Source: Actinomyces culturomici (GTDB lineage: Bacteria > Actinomycetota > Actinomycetes > Actinomycetales > Actinomycetaceae). Taken from it: a stretch of 55,241 bases of DNA. The stretch lies in NCBI RefSeq assembly GCF_900499005.1, contig NZ_LS991316.1:494814-550054 (forward strand), read 5' to 3'. The notes under the pieces were generated by a model. That model saw only the letters and a list, made by a program, of their open reading frames with translations, searched no databases and was not told the origin of the DNA. Both the position numbers and the translations under genes were made by a program. Positions 40,455 through 49,574 of the stretch are shown piece after piece. Positions within the stretch are counted from its first letter, which is position 1. Each line of letters starts with the position of its first letter.

Positions 40455-41600
40455 TCAGTCCCAGTAGGCGGCCGCAGCGGGGCGGATGCGCGGCGTCTCG
40501 AACCACGCGCAGGCGCCCGCCGGCACGATCGTCGACCCGTCGGCCGCCGTGCCGAGCGCGTGCGAGGAGCATAGGCGCGGCGCTCGACCGGGCACGGACA
40601 CCGGCTGCTCCGACGTGTTGAGGACGACCATCACGGGGCCGTTGAGGTGGACGACGACGCCCGGGGCCGCCCAGGCGAGCCCGTGAACGATCCCGAGGCT
40701 GCCCGTGCCGAGGCCCTTCGACGAGCGGACGGAGAGCGCGAGGGGGACGACCTCGTCGATCGGGAGTGCGCCGATGTCGGAGGCGAGCGCGTCGGGCCCG
40801 AAGAGGACGTGCGCGGCGCCCGGCAGCGAGAGCGCGTAGAGCGCGAGGGCGAGGCCGCCGCCCGGCTCCGCGCAGGCGACGTCGACGGACCACGGGGTGA
40901 TCGCGCCGAGGCGGTCGCGCGACTCGAGGGAGGAGACGACCGCGTTCTCGATCGACCTGGCGTCCCAGGCGACCCGGCGCAGCGCGTCGTCACGCAGCTG
41001 GTGGAACCAGTCCTCCTCGAGGTGGGCGCGCACGTGCGACGCGTCCGCGCCGGTGATCCGCCCGATGACGATCGGCTGGGAGTCGGCGGCCATCGCCTCC
41101 GACTCGACGAGGCGCACGAGGGCGGCGAAGCGCTCGCGCGCGCGGGCGGTGGAGCGGTCGGGGTCGCGGGAGGAGCGATACTCCCCGCATTCGCCGAGGT
41201 CGATGCCGTCGGCGCCGGCCTCGAGAATGAGGCGCGTGCGCGCGAGGACGAGGGACTCACGGTCGACCGCGTCGACGTCCGGATCGTCGAGGTCGGCGAA
41301 GGCATCGGCGGGAAGGGCGACGACGACGCGCAGCCCGAGCTCGTGGAGACGGGCGACGAGGCCCGGGACGGGCGTGCCCGCCGAGTCGACATCCTCGGGC
41401 GAGGGACTGAGGACCAGGGCGTCGAAGCCCGCGGCGCGGGCGAGGGAGGCGAACTCGAGGAGGCGCTCCGGGTCGGAGGAGTCGAGCGGGCGGTCGGGGT
41501 CGAAGATCGCGGACGAGTGCCACCAGGGCGCGGGACCCCGCGTCGCCCGATGCACGAGAACCGTGCGCACGTTCTCCTGGAGACCTCGTCGTTCCACCAT
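40455..41600 (-). CDS. GH13-like protein lacking the catalytic residues
   Basis: 381 aa, cytoplasmic. The layout follows the alpha-amylase barrel: PWWHSSAIFDPD near the N-terminus, FASLARAAGFDALVLSPSPE (beta-2 region), LHELGLRVVVALP, EAGADGIDLGECG where GH13 enzymes have GADGFRID, PIVIGRITG where they have the general acid Glu, and SLESRD where they have NHD. Thus nucleophile and acid/base appear to be absent. The C-terminal VVLNTSEQPVSVP resembles the GH13 C-terminal beta domain. It is divergent from dgt by 63 bp. The family link is by pattern, so treat the name as tentative. Confidence 0.6.
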   Translation of the reverse strand: MVERRGLQENVRTVLVHRATRGPAPWWHSSAIFDPDRPLDSSDPERLLEFASLARAAGFDALVLSPSPEDVDSAGTPVPGLVARLHELGLRVVVALPADAFADLDDPDVDAVDRESLVLARTRLILEAGADGIDLGECGEYRSSRDPDRSTARARERFAALVRLVESEAMAADSQPIVIGRITGADASHVRAHLEEDWFHQLRDDALRRVAWDARSIENAVVSSLESRDRLGAITPWSVDVACAEPGGGLALALYALSLPGAAHVLFGPDALASDIGALPIDEVVPLALSVRSSKGLGTGSLGIVHGLAWAAPGVVVHLNGPVMVVLNTSEQPVSVPGRAPRLCSSHALGTAADGSTIVPAGACAWFETPRIRPAAAAYWD

Positions 41601-41651
41601 TTCTCCATGGTGACACACAATCGGGCCCGATGCGTCGGGGCGCTCGTTCGT

Positions 41652-41657
41652 TAGTCT
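41652..41657 (+). promoter_or_regulatory. -10 element TAGTCT, leaderless dgt promoter
   Basis: TAGTCT is separated from the GTG at 41664 by exactly 6 nt (GGGGGC). No ribosome-binding site fits. Confidence 0.5.
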
Positions 41658-41663
41658 GGGGGC

Positions 41664-42959
41664 GTGAGCGCAGCTTCGAGACCCCTCGTCGAAACGAGCC
41701 TGGTCCCCGTCTACTCGGAGGCCGACCAGGCCCGACGTACCCCCGAATCCGCGAAGTCCGCGATGAGGACCGCGTTCGAGAGGGACCGGGCGCGGATCCT
41801 CCACTCCTCGGCGCTGCGGCGCCTCGGGGAGAAGACGCAGGTCCTCGGGCCCGCGTCGAACGACTTCGTCCGCACGCGCCTCACCCACTCCCTCGAGGTC
41901 GCCCAGGTCGGTCGCGAGCTCGGCAAGGAGCTCGGCGCGAACCCCGACGTCGTCGACGCCGCGTGCCTCAGCCACGCCCTCGGCCCCCCGCCTTTCGGGC
42001 ACAACGGCGAGCGCGTCCTCGACGAGCTCGCCGCCGACTGCGGGGGATTCGAGGGGAACGCGCAGCCCCTGCGCCTCGTCTCCCGCCTCGAGCCGAAGGT
42101 CCTTGCTCCCGACGGCGATCCCGCGGGCCTCAACCTCACGCGCGCCACCCTCGACGCGATCTGCAAGTACCCGTGGGCGAAGGGGGCCGGGCCCGACCCG
42201 GTGAAGTCGGCGCGCAAGTACTCCGTCTACGCCGACGACCTCCCGGTCTTCGCATGGATGCGCGAGGGCGCGCCCGCGGGCAGGCGCTGCCTCGAGGCGC
42301 AGATCATGGACCTGTCCGACGACATCGCCTACTCCGTCCACGACGTCGAGGACGCGATCGCGACCGGGAAGTGCCGCGTCGAATCGCTCGGCGATGACGC
42401 GGTCGCCTCCGCCGTCATCGATTCGACGATCGACTGGTACGGGCGCGGCGTCGCGCGCGCGGACCTCGAGAACGCGCTCGAACGACTCCTCGCCCTCGAC
42501 GTGTCGATCGGCGGATTCGACGGGTCCTACGCGTCGCTCGCGCGTCTCAAGGACCTCACGAGCGAACTCATCGGCCGCTTCTGCGGCGCCGCCGTCACGG
42601 CGACCCGCGTCGAATTCGGGGCGGGCGCGCTCGGGAGGTACCGCGCCGACCTCGTCGTCCCGCCGTCGACCCGCGCCGAGATCCAGGTCCTCAAGGGCCT
42701 CGCCGTCCACTTCGTCATGAGCCCGCGCGAGAACGAGCCCGTCTACTACCAGCAGCGCACGCTCCTCGCCGACCTCGTCGATGCGCTCCTCGACGCCGGA
42801 CCCGCGGCGCTCGAGCCGATGTTCGCCGCCGCGTGGCGGATCGCCGAGGACGAGGCTGGGCGCGTGCGCGCGGTCGTCGACCAGGTGGCCTCCCTGACGG
42901 ACGCCTCCGCATCGAAGTGGCACGCCCGCCTGTGCGGGATGCTCTCGACGCAGCTGTGA
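41664..42959 (+). CDS. dgt: Deoxyguanosine triphosphate triphosphohydrolase-like protein with HD-to-HA change
   Basis: 431-aa dNTPase family protein. N-terminal SSALRRLGEKTQVLGP and FVRTRLTHSLEVAQVG (H75) are typical. The central motif, normally HDLGHPPFGHNGE, reads HALGPPPFGHNGE: A105 (GCC, 41976-41978) replaces the metal-binding Asp and P108 (CCC, 41985-41987) the following His. The third motif, LSDDIAYSVHDVED (D220), is intact. Without the HD Asp the phosphohydrolase should be weak or inactive. Family role: hydrolysis of dGTP or other dNTPs. Position before dnaG is conserved in actinobacteria. Confidence 0.9.
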   Translation: MSAASRPLVETSLVPVYSEADQARRTPESAKSAMRTAFERDRARILHSSALRRLGEKTQVLGPASNDFVRTRLTHSLEVAQVGRELGKELGANPDVVDAACLSHALGPPPFGHNGERVLDELAADCGGFEGNAQPLRLVSRLEPKVLAPDGDPAGLNLTRATLDAICKYPWAKGAGPDPVKSARKYSVYADDLPVFAWMREGAPAGRRCLEAQIMDLSDDIAYSVHDVEDAIATGKCRVESLGDDAVASAVIDSTIDWYGRGVARADLENALERLLALDVSIGGFDGSYASLARLKDLTSELIGRFCGAAVTATRVEFGAGALGRYRADLVVPPSTRAEIQVLKGLAVHFVMSPRENEPVYYQQRTLLADLVDALLDAGPAALEPMFAAAWRIAEDEAGRVRAVVDQVASLTDASASKWHARLCGMLSTQL

Positions 42960-42969
42960 GCTGAATGGC

Positions 42970-43023
42970 GGGGGAGATCTCCTCGACGCGGCAAGGTGAT
43001 GCTTTCAGCGGGGAAAGGTGATG
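42970..43023 (+). repeat. Dispersed GTGATGCTTTCGG repeat, copy 4, left part interrupted by IS30
   Basis: GGAGATCTCCTCGACGCGG, then CAAGGTGATGCTTTCAGCG, then AAAGGTGATG, where the insertion sequence begins. Continues at 44302 after the element. The final ATG (43021-43023) is the target duplication. Confidence 0.8.
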
Positions 43024-44301
43024 GGCGGTTTCAGGTGGTGAGTGCAACGCCTTGAGTGTGTGGGGTGGTTGCTGTGGGTTTTCGTTGTTCTGAGGCGGTT
43101 CGCCGCCAGGTGTTGGATCTGCTGATTGAGGGTGTGCCGGTTAGGCAGGTGCATTTGCGGGTGGGTGTCGCGGTGTGCACGATCCGCAAGTGGGCCAAAG
43201 ATTGGGGCATGACGTTTCGTGTGGGTTCGCGAGGCGGGTGGGTGGGCAGTGCGCCCGCCGACCCTGTGGAGGGGCTGGTCAGCGGGGTCGGGCATGGGGC
43301 CCGGTTGACGATCGGGGGCCGCCAGCTCATCGAGTACTTGCACGGTCAGGGGATGAGCATGCGGGGGATCGCCCGCGAGCTTGGGGTGGCGGCCTCGACG
43401 GTGAAGCGGGAGTTGGATCGTGGGGGCGGCCAGTATCGGGCGGTACGCGCTCATGAGGAGGCTGCCGGGAGGCGGGCTCGTCCCAAGCCGTTCAAGCTGG
43501 AGGATCCTCGGCTGCGCGCCTTCGTGGTCGCCAAGCTTAACGAGCACTGGTCGCCTGAGCAGATCTCGCGGGCCTGGGCGTGTGGGGACAATAGGGGGGT
43601 GACGATCAGCCCGGAGACGATCTATCAGGCCCTGTATGTGCATGGGCGCGGCGCGTTGCGTCAAGAGCTCAAGGTGGAAAAGGCGTTGCGGTCGGGGCGC
43701 ACGCGTCGCCTGGCGCGTTCGCCGCTGGCTCTGGCGCGCTCGAAGGGGAAGTCGTGGGTGGAGGGCGCCAGGATCGTGGACCGGCCCCAAGAGGTGGAAG
43801 GACGCCAGGTTCCGGGCCATTGGGAGGGGGATCTGATCGTGGGGGCGAACAACAAGAGCGCCGCGATCACCCTGGTGGAACGCACCACGGGCTACCTGCT
43901 CGTCCGGCCCCTGCCAGCGTGCCACGACACGGCAAGTGTGATCGACGTGCTCGCCGACATGATCAGCCCTTTCCCGCTCACGCTTCGCGAGACGATCACG
44001 TGGGACCAGGGAGGGGAGATGGCGAACGCGAAAGACCTGACCAGCCGGACCAAAACGAAGGTGTATTTCGCCGACCCGCATTCGCCCTGGCAGCGCGGGT
44101 CCAACGAGAACACCAACGGCCTGTTGCGCGACTACTTCCCTAAAGGCACCGACCTGAACGACTATCCCCCAGAAGCATTCGCCGAGGCCGAACGCCAACT
44201 CAACACCCGACCCCGCAAACGCCACGGCTGGAAAACACCCGCCGAACTCATGCAAAAATTACTCGACGACAACGCCGTTGCACTCACCGCCTGAAACCGC
44301 C
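43024..44301 (+). mobile_element. IS30-family insertion sequence, complete
   Basis: 1278 bp. The ends are inverted repeats of about 25 bp with one mismatch: GGCGGTTTCAGG(T/C)GGTGAG followed by TGCAAC, left end at 43024, right end at 44301. A 3-bp ATG target duplication flanks it (43021-43023 and 44302-44304), as expected for IS30. It carries one intact transposase gene that ends inside the right inverted repeat. The element split a dispersed repeat unit. Confidence 0.92.
43056..44294 (+). CDS. IS30-family transposase
   Basis: 412 aa. The N-terminal HTH ([16 protein letters not shown] and [11 protein letters not shown]) is followed by a second HTH near residues 97-120 ([20 protein letters not shown]). 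The DDE catalytic core has D259 in [11 protein letters not shown]317 in TWDQGGEM and E351 in [16 protein letters not shown], the classical IS30 signatures. The C-terminus has [19 protein letters not shown] start with no strong ribosome site, common in insertion sequences. The frame is uninterrupted, so the element may be active. Confidence 0.95.
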   Translation: MCGVVAVGFRCSEAVRRQVLDLLIEGVPVRQVHLRVGVAVCTIRKWAKDWGMTFRVGSRGGWVGSAPADPVEGLVSGVGHGARLTIGGRQLIEYLHGQGMSMRGIARELGVAASTVKRELDRGGGQYRAVRAHEEAAGRRARPKPFKLEDPRLRAFVVAKLNEHWSPEQISRAWACGDNRGVTISPETIYQALYVHGRGALRQELKVEKALRSGRTRRLARSPLALARSKGKSWVEGARIVDRPQEVEGRQVPGHWEGDLIVGANNKSAAITLVERTTGYLLVRPLPACHDTASVIDVLADMISPFPLTLRETITWDQGGEMANAKDLTSRTKTKVYFADPHSPWQRGSNENTNGLLRDYFPKGTDLNDYPPEAFAEAERQLNTRPRKRHGWKTPAELMQKLLDDNAVALTA

Positions 44302-44340
44302 ATGCTTTCGGCGGGGAAAGGTGATGCTTTCGGCGGGACG
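44302..44340 (+). repeat. Dispersed GTGATGCTTTCGG repeat, copy 4, right part
   Basis: ATGCTTTCGGCGGGG, then AAAGGTGATGCTTTCGGCGGG. It resumes exactly where the left part stopped if the IS and one ATG are removed. The repeat contains GTG and ATG codons that give a false upstream extension to dnaG. Confidence 0.8.
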
Positions 44341-44379
44341 GGCGCGTGGGGACCGGACGCAGGCGGCGACGGGCGTCGG

Positions 44380-44385
44380 TAGACT
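44380..44385 (+). promoter_or_regulatory. -10 element TAGACT of dnaG
   Basis: TAGACT is 7 nt before the ATG at 44393, a leaderless arrangement. It lies outside the IS30 element, so the insertion did not displace it. Confidence 0.5.
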
Positions 44386-44392
44386 GACGCCC

Positions 44393-46354
44393 ATGCCCGG
44401 TCTCATTCGCAAAGAGGACATCGCCGCAGTGCGCGAGGCCGCCCGGATCGAGGAGATCGTCGGCGAGCACGTCGCCCTGCGGCCCGCGGGCGTCGGCTCC
44501 CTCAAAGGACTGTGCCCCTTCCACGACGAGCGCACTCCGAGCTTCCACGTCCGCCCCCACCTCGGCATGTGGCACTGCTTCGGCTGCGGCGAGGGCGGGG
44601 ACGTCATCTCCTTCGTCCAGAAGATCGACCACCTCCCCTTCGCCGAGGCCGTCGAGTTCCTCGCCCAGCGCTCCGGCGTCACCCTCCACTACGAGGAGGG
44701 AGGCCGCCAGGTCCGCACCGAGGAGCCGGGCAAGCGCAAGCGCCTTCTCGAGGCGCATCAGGTCGCCGAGGAGTTCTACATCGCCCAGCTCGGCTCGCCC
44801 GAGGCCGCCAAGGGCCGCGCCTTCCTCGCGAACCGAGGATTCGACCAGTCGATGTGCGCCCACTTCGGCGTCGGCTACTCGCCGGACTCGTGGGACGCGC
44901 TCCTTCGCCACCTGCGCTCGAAGGGCTTCACCGACCAGGAGATCGAGATCGCGGGACTGGGAACCCGCGGCAATCGCGGGCTCTACGACCGGTTCCGGGG
45001 GCGGCTCATGTGGCCGATCCGGGACATCACGGGCGCGACCGTCGGATTCGGCGCCCGGCGCCTGAACGACGAGGACCAGGAATCCCCGAAGTACCTCAAC
45101 ACGCCCGAGACGCCGATCTACAAGAAATCCCAGCTGCTCTACGGCCTCGACCTCGCGAAGAAGCGGATCGCGACCGAGCGCCGCGTTGTCATCGTCGAGG
45201 GCTACACGGACGTCATGGCCGCCCACGTCGCGGGGGCCGGGTGCGCGGTCGCGACCTGCGGCACCGCCTTCGGCTCCGAGCACGTGAAGATCGTGCGGCG
45301 CCTCCTCGGCGACGCCGCCGATCCGGCCGCCGGCGTCCTCCTGTCCGACGGGCGCGCCCGCGGGTCCGAGGTGATCTTCACCTTCGACGGCGACGCGGCG
45401 GGCCAGAAGGCGGCGCTGCGTGCCTTCCACGAGGACCAGAACTTCGCCTCGCAGACCTTCGTCGCGGTCGACGCGGAGGGCATGGACCCGTGCGAGGTCC
45501 GCATGGCCCGCGGCAATCAGGCCGTGCTCGACCTCGTGAATTCGCGGACCCCGCTCTTCGAGTTCGTCATCCGCTCGGTCCTGCGCCAGGTCGATCTCAA
45601 GACCGCGGAGGGGCGCGTCCGCGCCCTCGGCGCCTCCGCCCCGATCGTCTCGAGCATCAAGGACCGGGCGCTGCGCATGGAGTACACGCGCTCGCTCGCC
45701 GGCTGGCTCGGGATGGACATCCGCACGGTCTCCGACGCGGTCCGCCACGCCCAACGGCCCACCGCCGAGCCCCGCTACGGGGAGGCCAGCGACATGGCGG
45801 GCGCCGGCATCCCTGCGCCCGCGCCGCGTCGCGGCCCCGAGGACCCCATCGCGAAGCTCGAGCGCCAGGTCCTCGAAGCGGCCCTTCAACACCCGATGTA
45901 CCTCATCGGATCCGGCTTCGACGACCTCGACGGCTCGTCCTTCTCCGTCCCGACCCATCGCGCCGTCCACGACGCGATCCGCGCGCTCGGCGGGCTCGAC
46001 GCTTTCGCCGCGCTCCTGCGCTCGGCCGAGTCGCACTTCGGCGAGGGGGAGCGCGCCCGCGACGCCGCGACCCGCCGCTTCGTCGATCAGGTCCGCGAGG
46101 AGGCCGGGGAGATCGTGGGCGTCGCCGTCTCCGAGCTCGCCGTCGCGCCGCTGCCGCAGGACCGCGAGGACGAGATGCGCTCGTACTGTCGCGGAGTCGT
46201 CGCCGCGCTCGTCCGCATGGATCTCACCCGCAAGATGGGCGAGGCCCGCTCGCGCCTCCAGCGTCTCGACGAGGACGATCCCGACTACGCCGAGGCATTC
46301 CGCGATCTCATGCGCCTCGAGCAGCGCCGCCAGACCTTCTCCGAGAGGAACTGA
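44393..46354 (+). CDS. dnaG: DNA primase
   Basis: Synthesises RNA primers for replication, 653 aa. The N-terminal CHC2 zinc finger is [15 protein letters not shown] with [12 protein letters not shown]. The TOPRIM core has [13 protein letters not shown] and [13 protein letters not shown] with acidic metal ligands. The RNA polymerase domain includes [11 protein letters not shown], and the C-terminal helicase-binding region is normal in length. ATG 44393 is chosen because it begins the conserved [10 protein letters not shown] and has TAGACT 7 nt upstream; 24 extra codons back to 44321 come from the repeat. Confidence 0.96.
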   Translation: MPGLIRKEDIAAVREAARIEEIVGEHVALRPAGVGSLKGLCPFHDERTPSFHVRPHLGMWHCFGCGEGGDVISFVQKIDHLPFAEAVEFLAQRSGVTLHYEEGGRQVRTEEPGKRKRLLEAHQVAEEFYIAQLGSPEAAKGRAFLANRGFDQSMCAHFGVGYSPDSWDALLRHLRSKGFTDQEIEIAGLGTRGNRGLYDRFRGRLMWPIRDITGATVGFGARRLNDEDQESPKYLNTPETPIYKKSQLLYGLDLAKKRIATERRVVIVEGYTDVMAAHVAGAGCAVATCGTAFGSEHVKIVRRLLGDAADPAAGVLLSDGRARGSEVIFTFDGDAAGQKAALRAFHEDQNFASQTFVAVDAEGMDPCEVRMARGNQAVLDLVNSRTPLFEFVIRSVLRQVDLKTAEGRVRALGASAPIVSSIKDRALRMEYTRSLAGWLGMDIRTVSDAVRHAQRPTAEPRYGEASDMAGAGIPAPAPRRGPEDPIAKLERQVLEAALQHPMYLIGSGFDDLDGSSFSVPTHRAVHDAIRALGGLDAFAALLRSAESHFGEGERARDAATRRFVDQVREEAGEIVGVAVSELAVAPLPQDREDEMRSYCRGVVAALVRMDLTRKMGEARSRLQRLDEDDPDYAEAFRDLMRLEQRRQTFSERN

Positions 46355-46393
46355 CACCCGCCCCGGCGATGCTCCGACCGAAACCTCGACTGG

Positions 46394-47503
46394 TCAGGGG
46401 ACGCGGAGCTCGTGGAGCGGGTCTCGCGAGGACGCCCAGAGCGCGGGGAGGACCGCGAGCGAGCCGGAGACGAGGACGAGGGCGATCGCGCTCGCGAGGA
46501 CGAAGGAGGCGCCCGGTAGCGGCGCAGAGCGGAGCGCGAGTAGGAAGAGCCCCGCACCGGTGCCGACGAGGGCGCCGAGGATGGAGACGAGAGCGACCTG
46601 TCCGATAGTGAGGGCGACGATGATCGACCGCGTCGCGCCGAGAGCTCGACGCCGGCCGAAGTCGCGGCGCCGCATGAGCACGGTCACCCAGACCACGATC
46701 ATCACGAGGAGCGCGGCGATCGCGAGGGTCGCGAGGATGAGGACCCGATTCGAGGCGGTGAGCGAGCCGTCGAGGGCCGTGCGCAAGGCGGCGTACTGCT
46801 GCGAGGACGCGACGGTGTACTCCGAGGAGGGGATTCCGGACAGGTGGTCGAGGGCGAGTCGCTCAACGAAGGGAAGGTCGGCGGAGGAGTCGGCGACGAC
46901 GAGGATCGACGCGACTGGCGTCGTGGGCGTCTCCGACGTTGGAATGAGGAGGACCGGCTCGAGATCCCGGAGGAACTCGGGGAGCGGTTCTTCCGCGACG
47001 ACCTGGTACTCGGGGCCGTCGCCGACGGCGCGAACCGTCCCTCCCGAGGCGGGCAGCCCGAGGAGGTCGAGCACACCCGGAGAGGCGATCGCCCGGTCGA
47101 TCTGCGCAGGGATGCGCTCATCGAGCCCCGAAAGACGCTCGTCCGCCCACGCGCCGTACACGCGCCGGGCGCTGACTCGGGTCGCGCCACTGGCGTCGTA
47201 CGCGGAAACGTCGAAGGCATCGGAGAAGGCCGCCACATGGTCGACGAGGTCGTAGGCGGCGATGGACCGGGCGAGACCCGCGGTGAGGGGCGAATCGACG
47301 TGAGCGGTGTGGATCGATAGCGTGCGCGTGCCCATGTCGTCGACCGTCGAGAGGATCTGCTGCTGACGTCCGGCGGCGTATCCGGCAGTCGCGATGACCG
47401 ACGCCGTCGCCACTGCCATGATGAGGGCGACGATGAGGGAGGTGAGGCGCTGCGCGAGGGCACTCGCCCTGATCTCGGAGAGGAGAAGGAGCAGGCGCGT
47501 CAT
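46394..47503 (-). CDS. Exporter 2 FtsX/MacB-like permease
   Basis: 369 aa. One N-terminal membrane segment (about 20-45, LIVALIMAVATASVIATAG), an extracytoplasmic domain of about 200 residues, then three C-terminal segments with the cytoplasmic loop VLMRRRDFGRRRALGATRSI. MacB-like topology. The start overlaps the ATPase stop by 4 bp. It is the last gene of a three-gene minus-strand operon (adaptor, ATPase, permease) that is a paralogue of the island exporter in the same composition, and it converges on dnaG. Confidence 0.88.
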   Translation of the reverse strand: MTRLLLLLSEIRASALAQRLTSLIVALIMAVATASVIATAGYAAGRQQQILSTVDDMGTRTLSIHTAHVDSPLTAGLARSIAAYDLVDHVAAFSDAFDVSAYDASGATRVSARRVYGAWADERLSGLDERIPAQIDRAIASPGVLDLLGLPASGGTVRAVGDGPEYQVVAEEPLPEFLRDLEPVLLIPTSETPTTPVASILVVADSSADLPFVERLALDHLSGIPSSEYTVASSQQYAALRTALDGSLTASNRVLILATLAIAALLVMIVVWVTVLMRRRDFGRRRALGATRSIIVALTIGQVALVSILGALVGTGAGLFLLALRSAPLPGASFVLASAIALVLVSGSLAVLPALWASSRDPLHELRVP

Positions 47504-48153
47504 GCGTCGCCTCCGATCGCGATGCGCCGGTCGGCGACGGCCGCGACCTCGGCGTCGTGCGTGACGACGATGACGATCGCACCGGCGTGCGCTCGCTTCG
47601 CGAGGACATCCATGACGAGGCTGCCCGTCTGTGCGTCGAGGTTCCCCGTCGGCTCGTCGGCGAAGATGATGTCCGGATTCCCGATCAATGCCCGGCACAG
47701 GGCGATTCGTTGGGCCTGACCGCCCGAGATCTCGCCGGGTCGGCGAGCCGGCGGTAGATCAAGGGCGACCGCCTCGAGAAGATCGAGGGCGAGGGGCTCC
47801 GCCTCTCGCCGGGATCGTCCGCGATAGAGGGCGGACTCGGTGATGTTGTCGATGATCGACCGCGTCCCATCGAGCGCGGCGTCCTGGAAGATGAAGCCGC
47901 AGTGCTCGGCGCGGAATCGCGAGCGCACGGCGTCGGGGAGAGCGTCGATCCTGGTGCCGTTGAAGAGGATCTCCCCCGAGTCGGGACGCAGGAGTGTCGC
48001 GAGGAGGAAGAGCCTCGTCGATTTGCCGGATCCTGATCCTCCGGTGATGGCGGTGAGCGCTCCAGCCTCGAAGGACTCGGACCAATCGACGACGATCGGG
48101 GAGCGCGCTCGCGGATAGGCGAAGGTCGTGCTGCGCGCGGCGAGGACCGTCAT
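47500..48153 (-). CDS. Exporter 2 ABC ATPase
   Basis: 217 aa. Walker A GGSGSGKST at residues 38-46, Q-loop FIFQDAALDG, signature ISGGQAQRI, Walker B IIFADEPTGNLD and H-loop VTHDAE. It belongs to the MacB/LolD ATPase group. ATG 48153 lies 2 bp after the adaptor stop, and the stop overlaps the permease start. No unusual residues in the ATPase motifs were seen. Confidence 0.91.
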   Translation of the reverse strand: MTVLAARSTTFAYPRARSPIVVDWSESFEAGALTAITGGSGSGKSTRLFLLATLLRPDSGEILFNGTRIDALPDAVRSRFRAEHCGFIFQDAALDGTRSIIDNITESALYRGRSRREAEPLALDLLEAVALDLPPARRPGEISGGQAQRIALCRALIGNPDIIFADEPTGNLDAQTGSLVMDVLAKRAHAGAIVIVVTHDAEVAAVADRRIAIGGDA

Positions 48154-48155
48154 GC

Positions 48156-49274
48156 TCACCCCGCTGAGGAGGGGGAGTCCGGTGTACGCTCGCCGTCGGA
48201 ATCCGCGGCCGAGCCCTCGGATGTCGACAGCACGCGGAGGCGCGTCCCCTCGTCGACGCCGGTGACGATCGACCGGCCCGAGACGCTGACGAGCACCTCG
48301 ACGGGGAGAAGCGCTCCGCCCTCGTCGATGAGAACGGTCGCCCCGTTGGCGTCGACCCTCAGCGCGCTGGTCGGGACGACGACGCCGGAGCGCTCGGGGA
48401 CGACCGTGATCGTCGTGCGCATCCCCTTGGCGCCCTGCGCTGGAATGAGCGCGCACTCGTCGCCGCAGATGGACGTCGCGCCCTCGGCCGGCTGCAGGAT
48501 CGTCGTCGCCTCATTCGTCTCCGGATCGATCGTGATCGGACCAATCCGGGCATCCCACGTCCTCGTGCTCGTGGAGATCGATGCGGGCATGCCCTCCGAG
48601 ACCAGAGCGAGCTGACCGGAGGGGATCGTCATCGTGAACGTCGGCTCGTCGGCGAGGACCTTTCCGATCGGATCGCCGACGTGTACGGGTGTTCCGAGCT
48701 CGACGTCATCGGCCCACGTGAGTGAGAGCGGGGTGCGAGCGGCGAAGACGATTCGCCCCAGCGGCACGGTGGGGTCATCGGGGATCCCGAGAGAGCGGTT
48801 CCACTCGAGGACCGCGCGCGTCGTCCGGCCCGCGAACTCGCCGTCCTCCGCGAGGCCGTAGCCGCCGACGGCGTTGAGGAAACGTTGGAGTTGGACGACG
48901 TCGGGGCCCTTCATCCCCTCGGTGAGCGTCCTGTACGCGGGGACGGTCCCTTCGGCGAGGACGACGGGCAGCATGTCGACGGTGTAAAGGAGGGATCCCA
49001 CACCGTTCGATTCGCCCTCTTGGACGTCGAGGGACGTGAGTGTTCCGTCGAGTTGAGAGACGAGGGTGGTCGTCGCCTGTCGGGTCGCCGATGAGTTGAG
49101 GGTGATCGCGCGACCCAACTGGCCGGACTGCGCCGTCACGAGGGCGTATGGGGACGCCGTCTCTGTCGGGCTCGGGGGAGCGAGGAGGACGCGGAGCGAC
49201 CAGCCCGCGAGGGCGCCGACGACGAGGATCGCGAAGGCTGCGGCGAGGAGCCGGGGAAGACGACGTGCGGCCAT
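48156..49274 (-). CDS. Exporter 2 membrane fusion (adaptor) protein with peptidoglycan-binding-like domain
   Basis: 372 aa. N-terminal membrane anchor LLAAAFAILVVGALAGWSL. The lipoyl-like halves flank a peptidoglycan-binding-type bundle (MKGPDVVQLQRFLNAVGGYG followed by GEFAGRTTRAVLEWNR, about residues 120-158). It continues with a beta-barrel and a membrane-proximal domain ending in an acidic Ser-rich tail. ATG 49274 has GGGAG upstream; the frame is open into the repeat island, but that is not coding. First gene of the exporter 2 operon. VLIDEGGALLP uses the GACGAGGGCGG sequence class of the terminators. Confidence 0.85.
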   Translation of the reverse strand: MAARRLPRLLAAAFAILVVGALAGWSLRVLLAPPSPTETASPYALVTAQSGQLGRAITLNSSATRQATTTLVSQLDGTLTSLDVQEGESNGVGSLLYTVDMLPVVLAEGTVPAYRTLTEGMKGPDVVQLQRFLNAVGGYGLAEDGEFAGRTTRAVLEWNRSLGIPDDPTVPLGRIVFAARTPLSLTWADDVELGTPVHVGDPIGKVLADEPTFTMTIPSGQLALVSEGMPASISTSTRTWDARIGPITIDPETNEATTILQPAEGATSICGDECALIPAQGAKGMRTTITVVPERSGVVVPTSALRVDANGATVLIDEGGALLPVEVLVSVSGRSIVTGVDEGTRLRVLSTSEGSAADSDGERTPDSPSSAG

Positions 49275-49401
49275 ACCTACTCCCAGGGGCAGAGTTCGTA
49301 AAGTGGCGCTTCGCAATTGAGGGTGTAGTCGGCGGATCCCGGCCGGCCGCCGATTGCGGAGTCGTGGGCCGGGGGCGTCTCCGACGTCCCCACCGCGAAT
49401 C

Positions 49402-49504
49402 CGCACACAGTTTCGGCCCGTTGGGAGGGTCCCTCTAGAGATCCTCGTAGGAAAGCGCAGATCAGAGCCCTGCAGCATCGGAGCCGACGGAGAAACTGTG
49501 TGCG
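49402..49504 (+). repeat. 103-bp terminal-inverted-repeat element, copy B
   Basis: 13-bp perfect terminal inverted repeats CGCACACAGTTTC/GAAACTGTGTGCG, 103 bp in all, with inner AAGCGCAGATCAGAGCCCTG as in copy A. The arms can be extended imperfectly to about 25 bp. The whole 49275-50725 interval (1.45 kb) has no supportable gene and consists of repeats. Confidence 0.85.
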
Positions 49505-49574
49505 TTTCTGCGGGTGAGGCGTCGGCCTCCAGGCTCCCGGCACTCCGTTCCTTCCACGTGCGAGTCACCCGGAT

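Noticed and set aside
44321-44392. Upstream extension of dnaG by 24 codons
   Set aside because: The extra residues come from the dispersed repeat; the conserved N-terminus and a -10 element 7 nt upstream point to the ATG at 44393.
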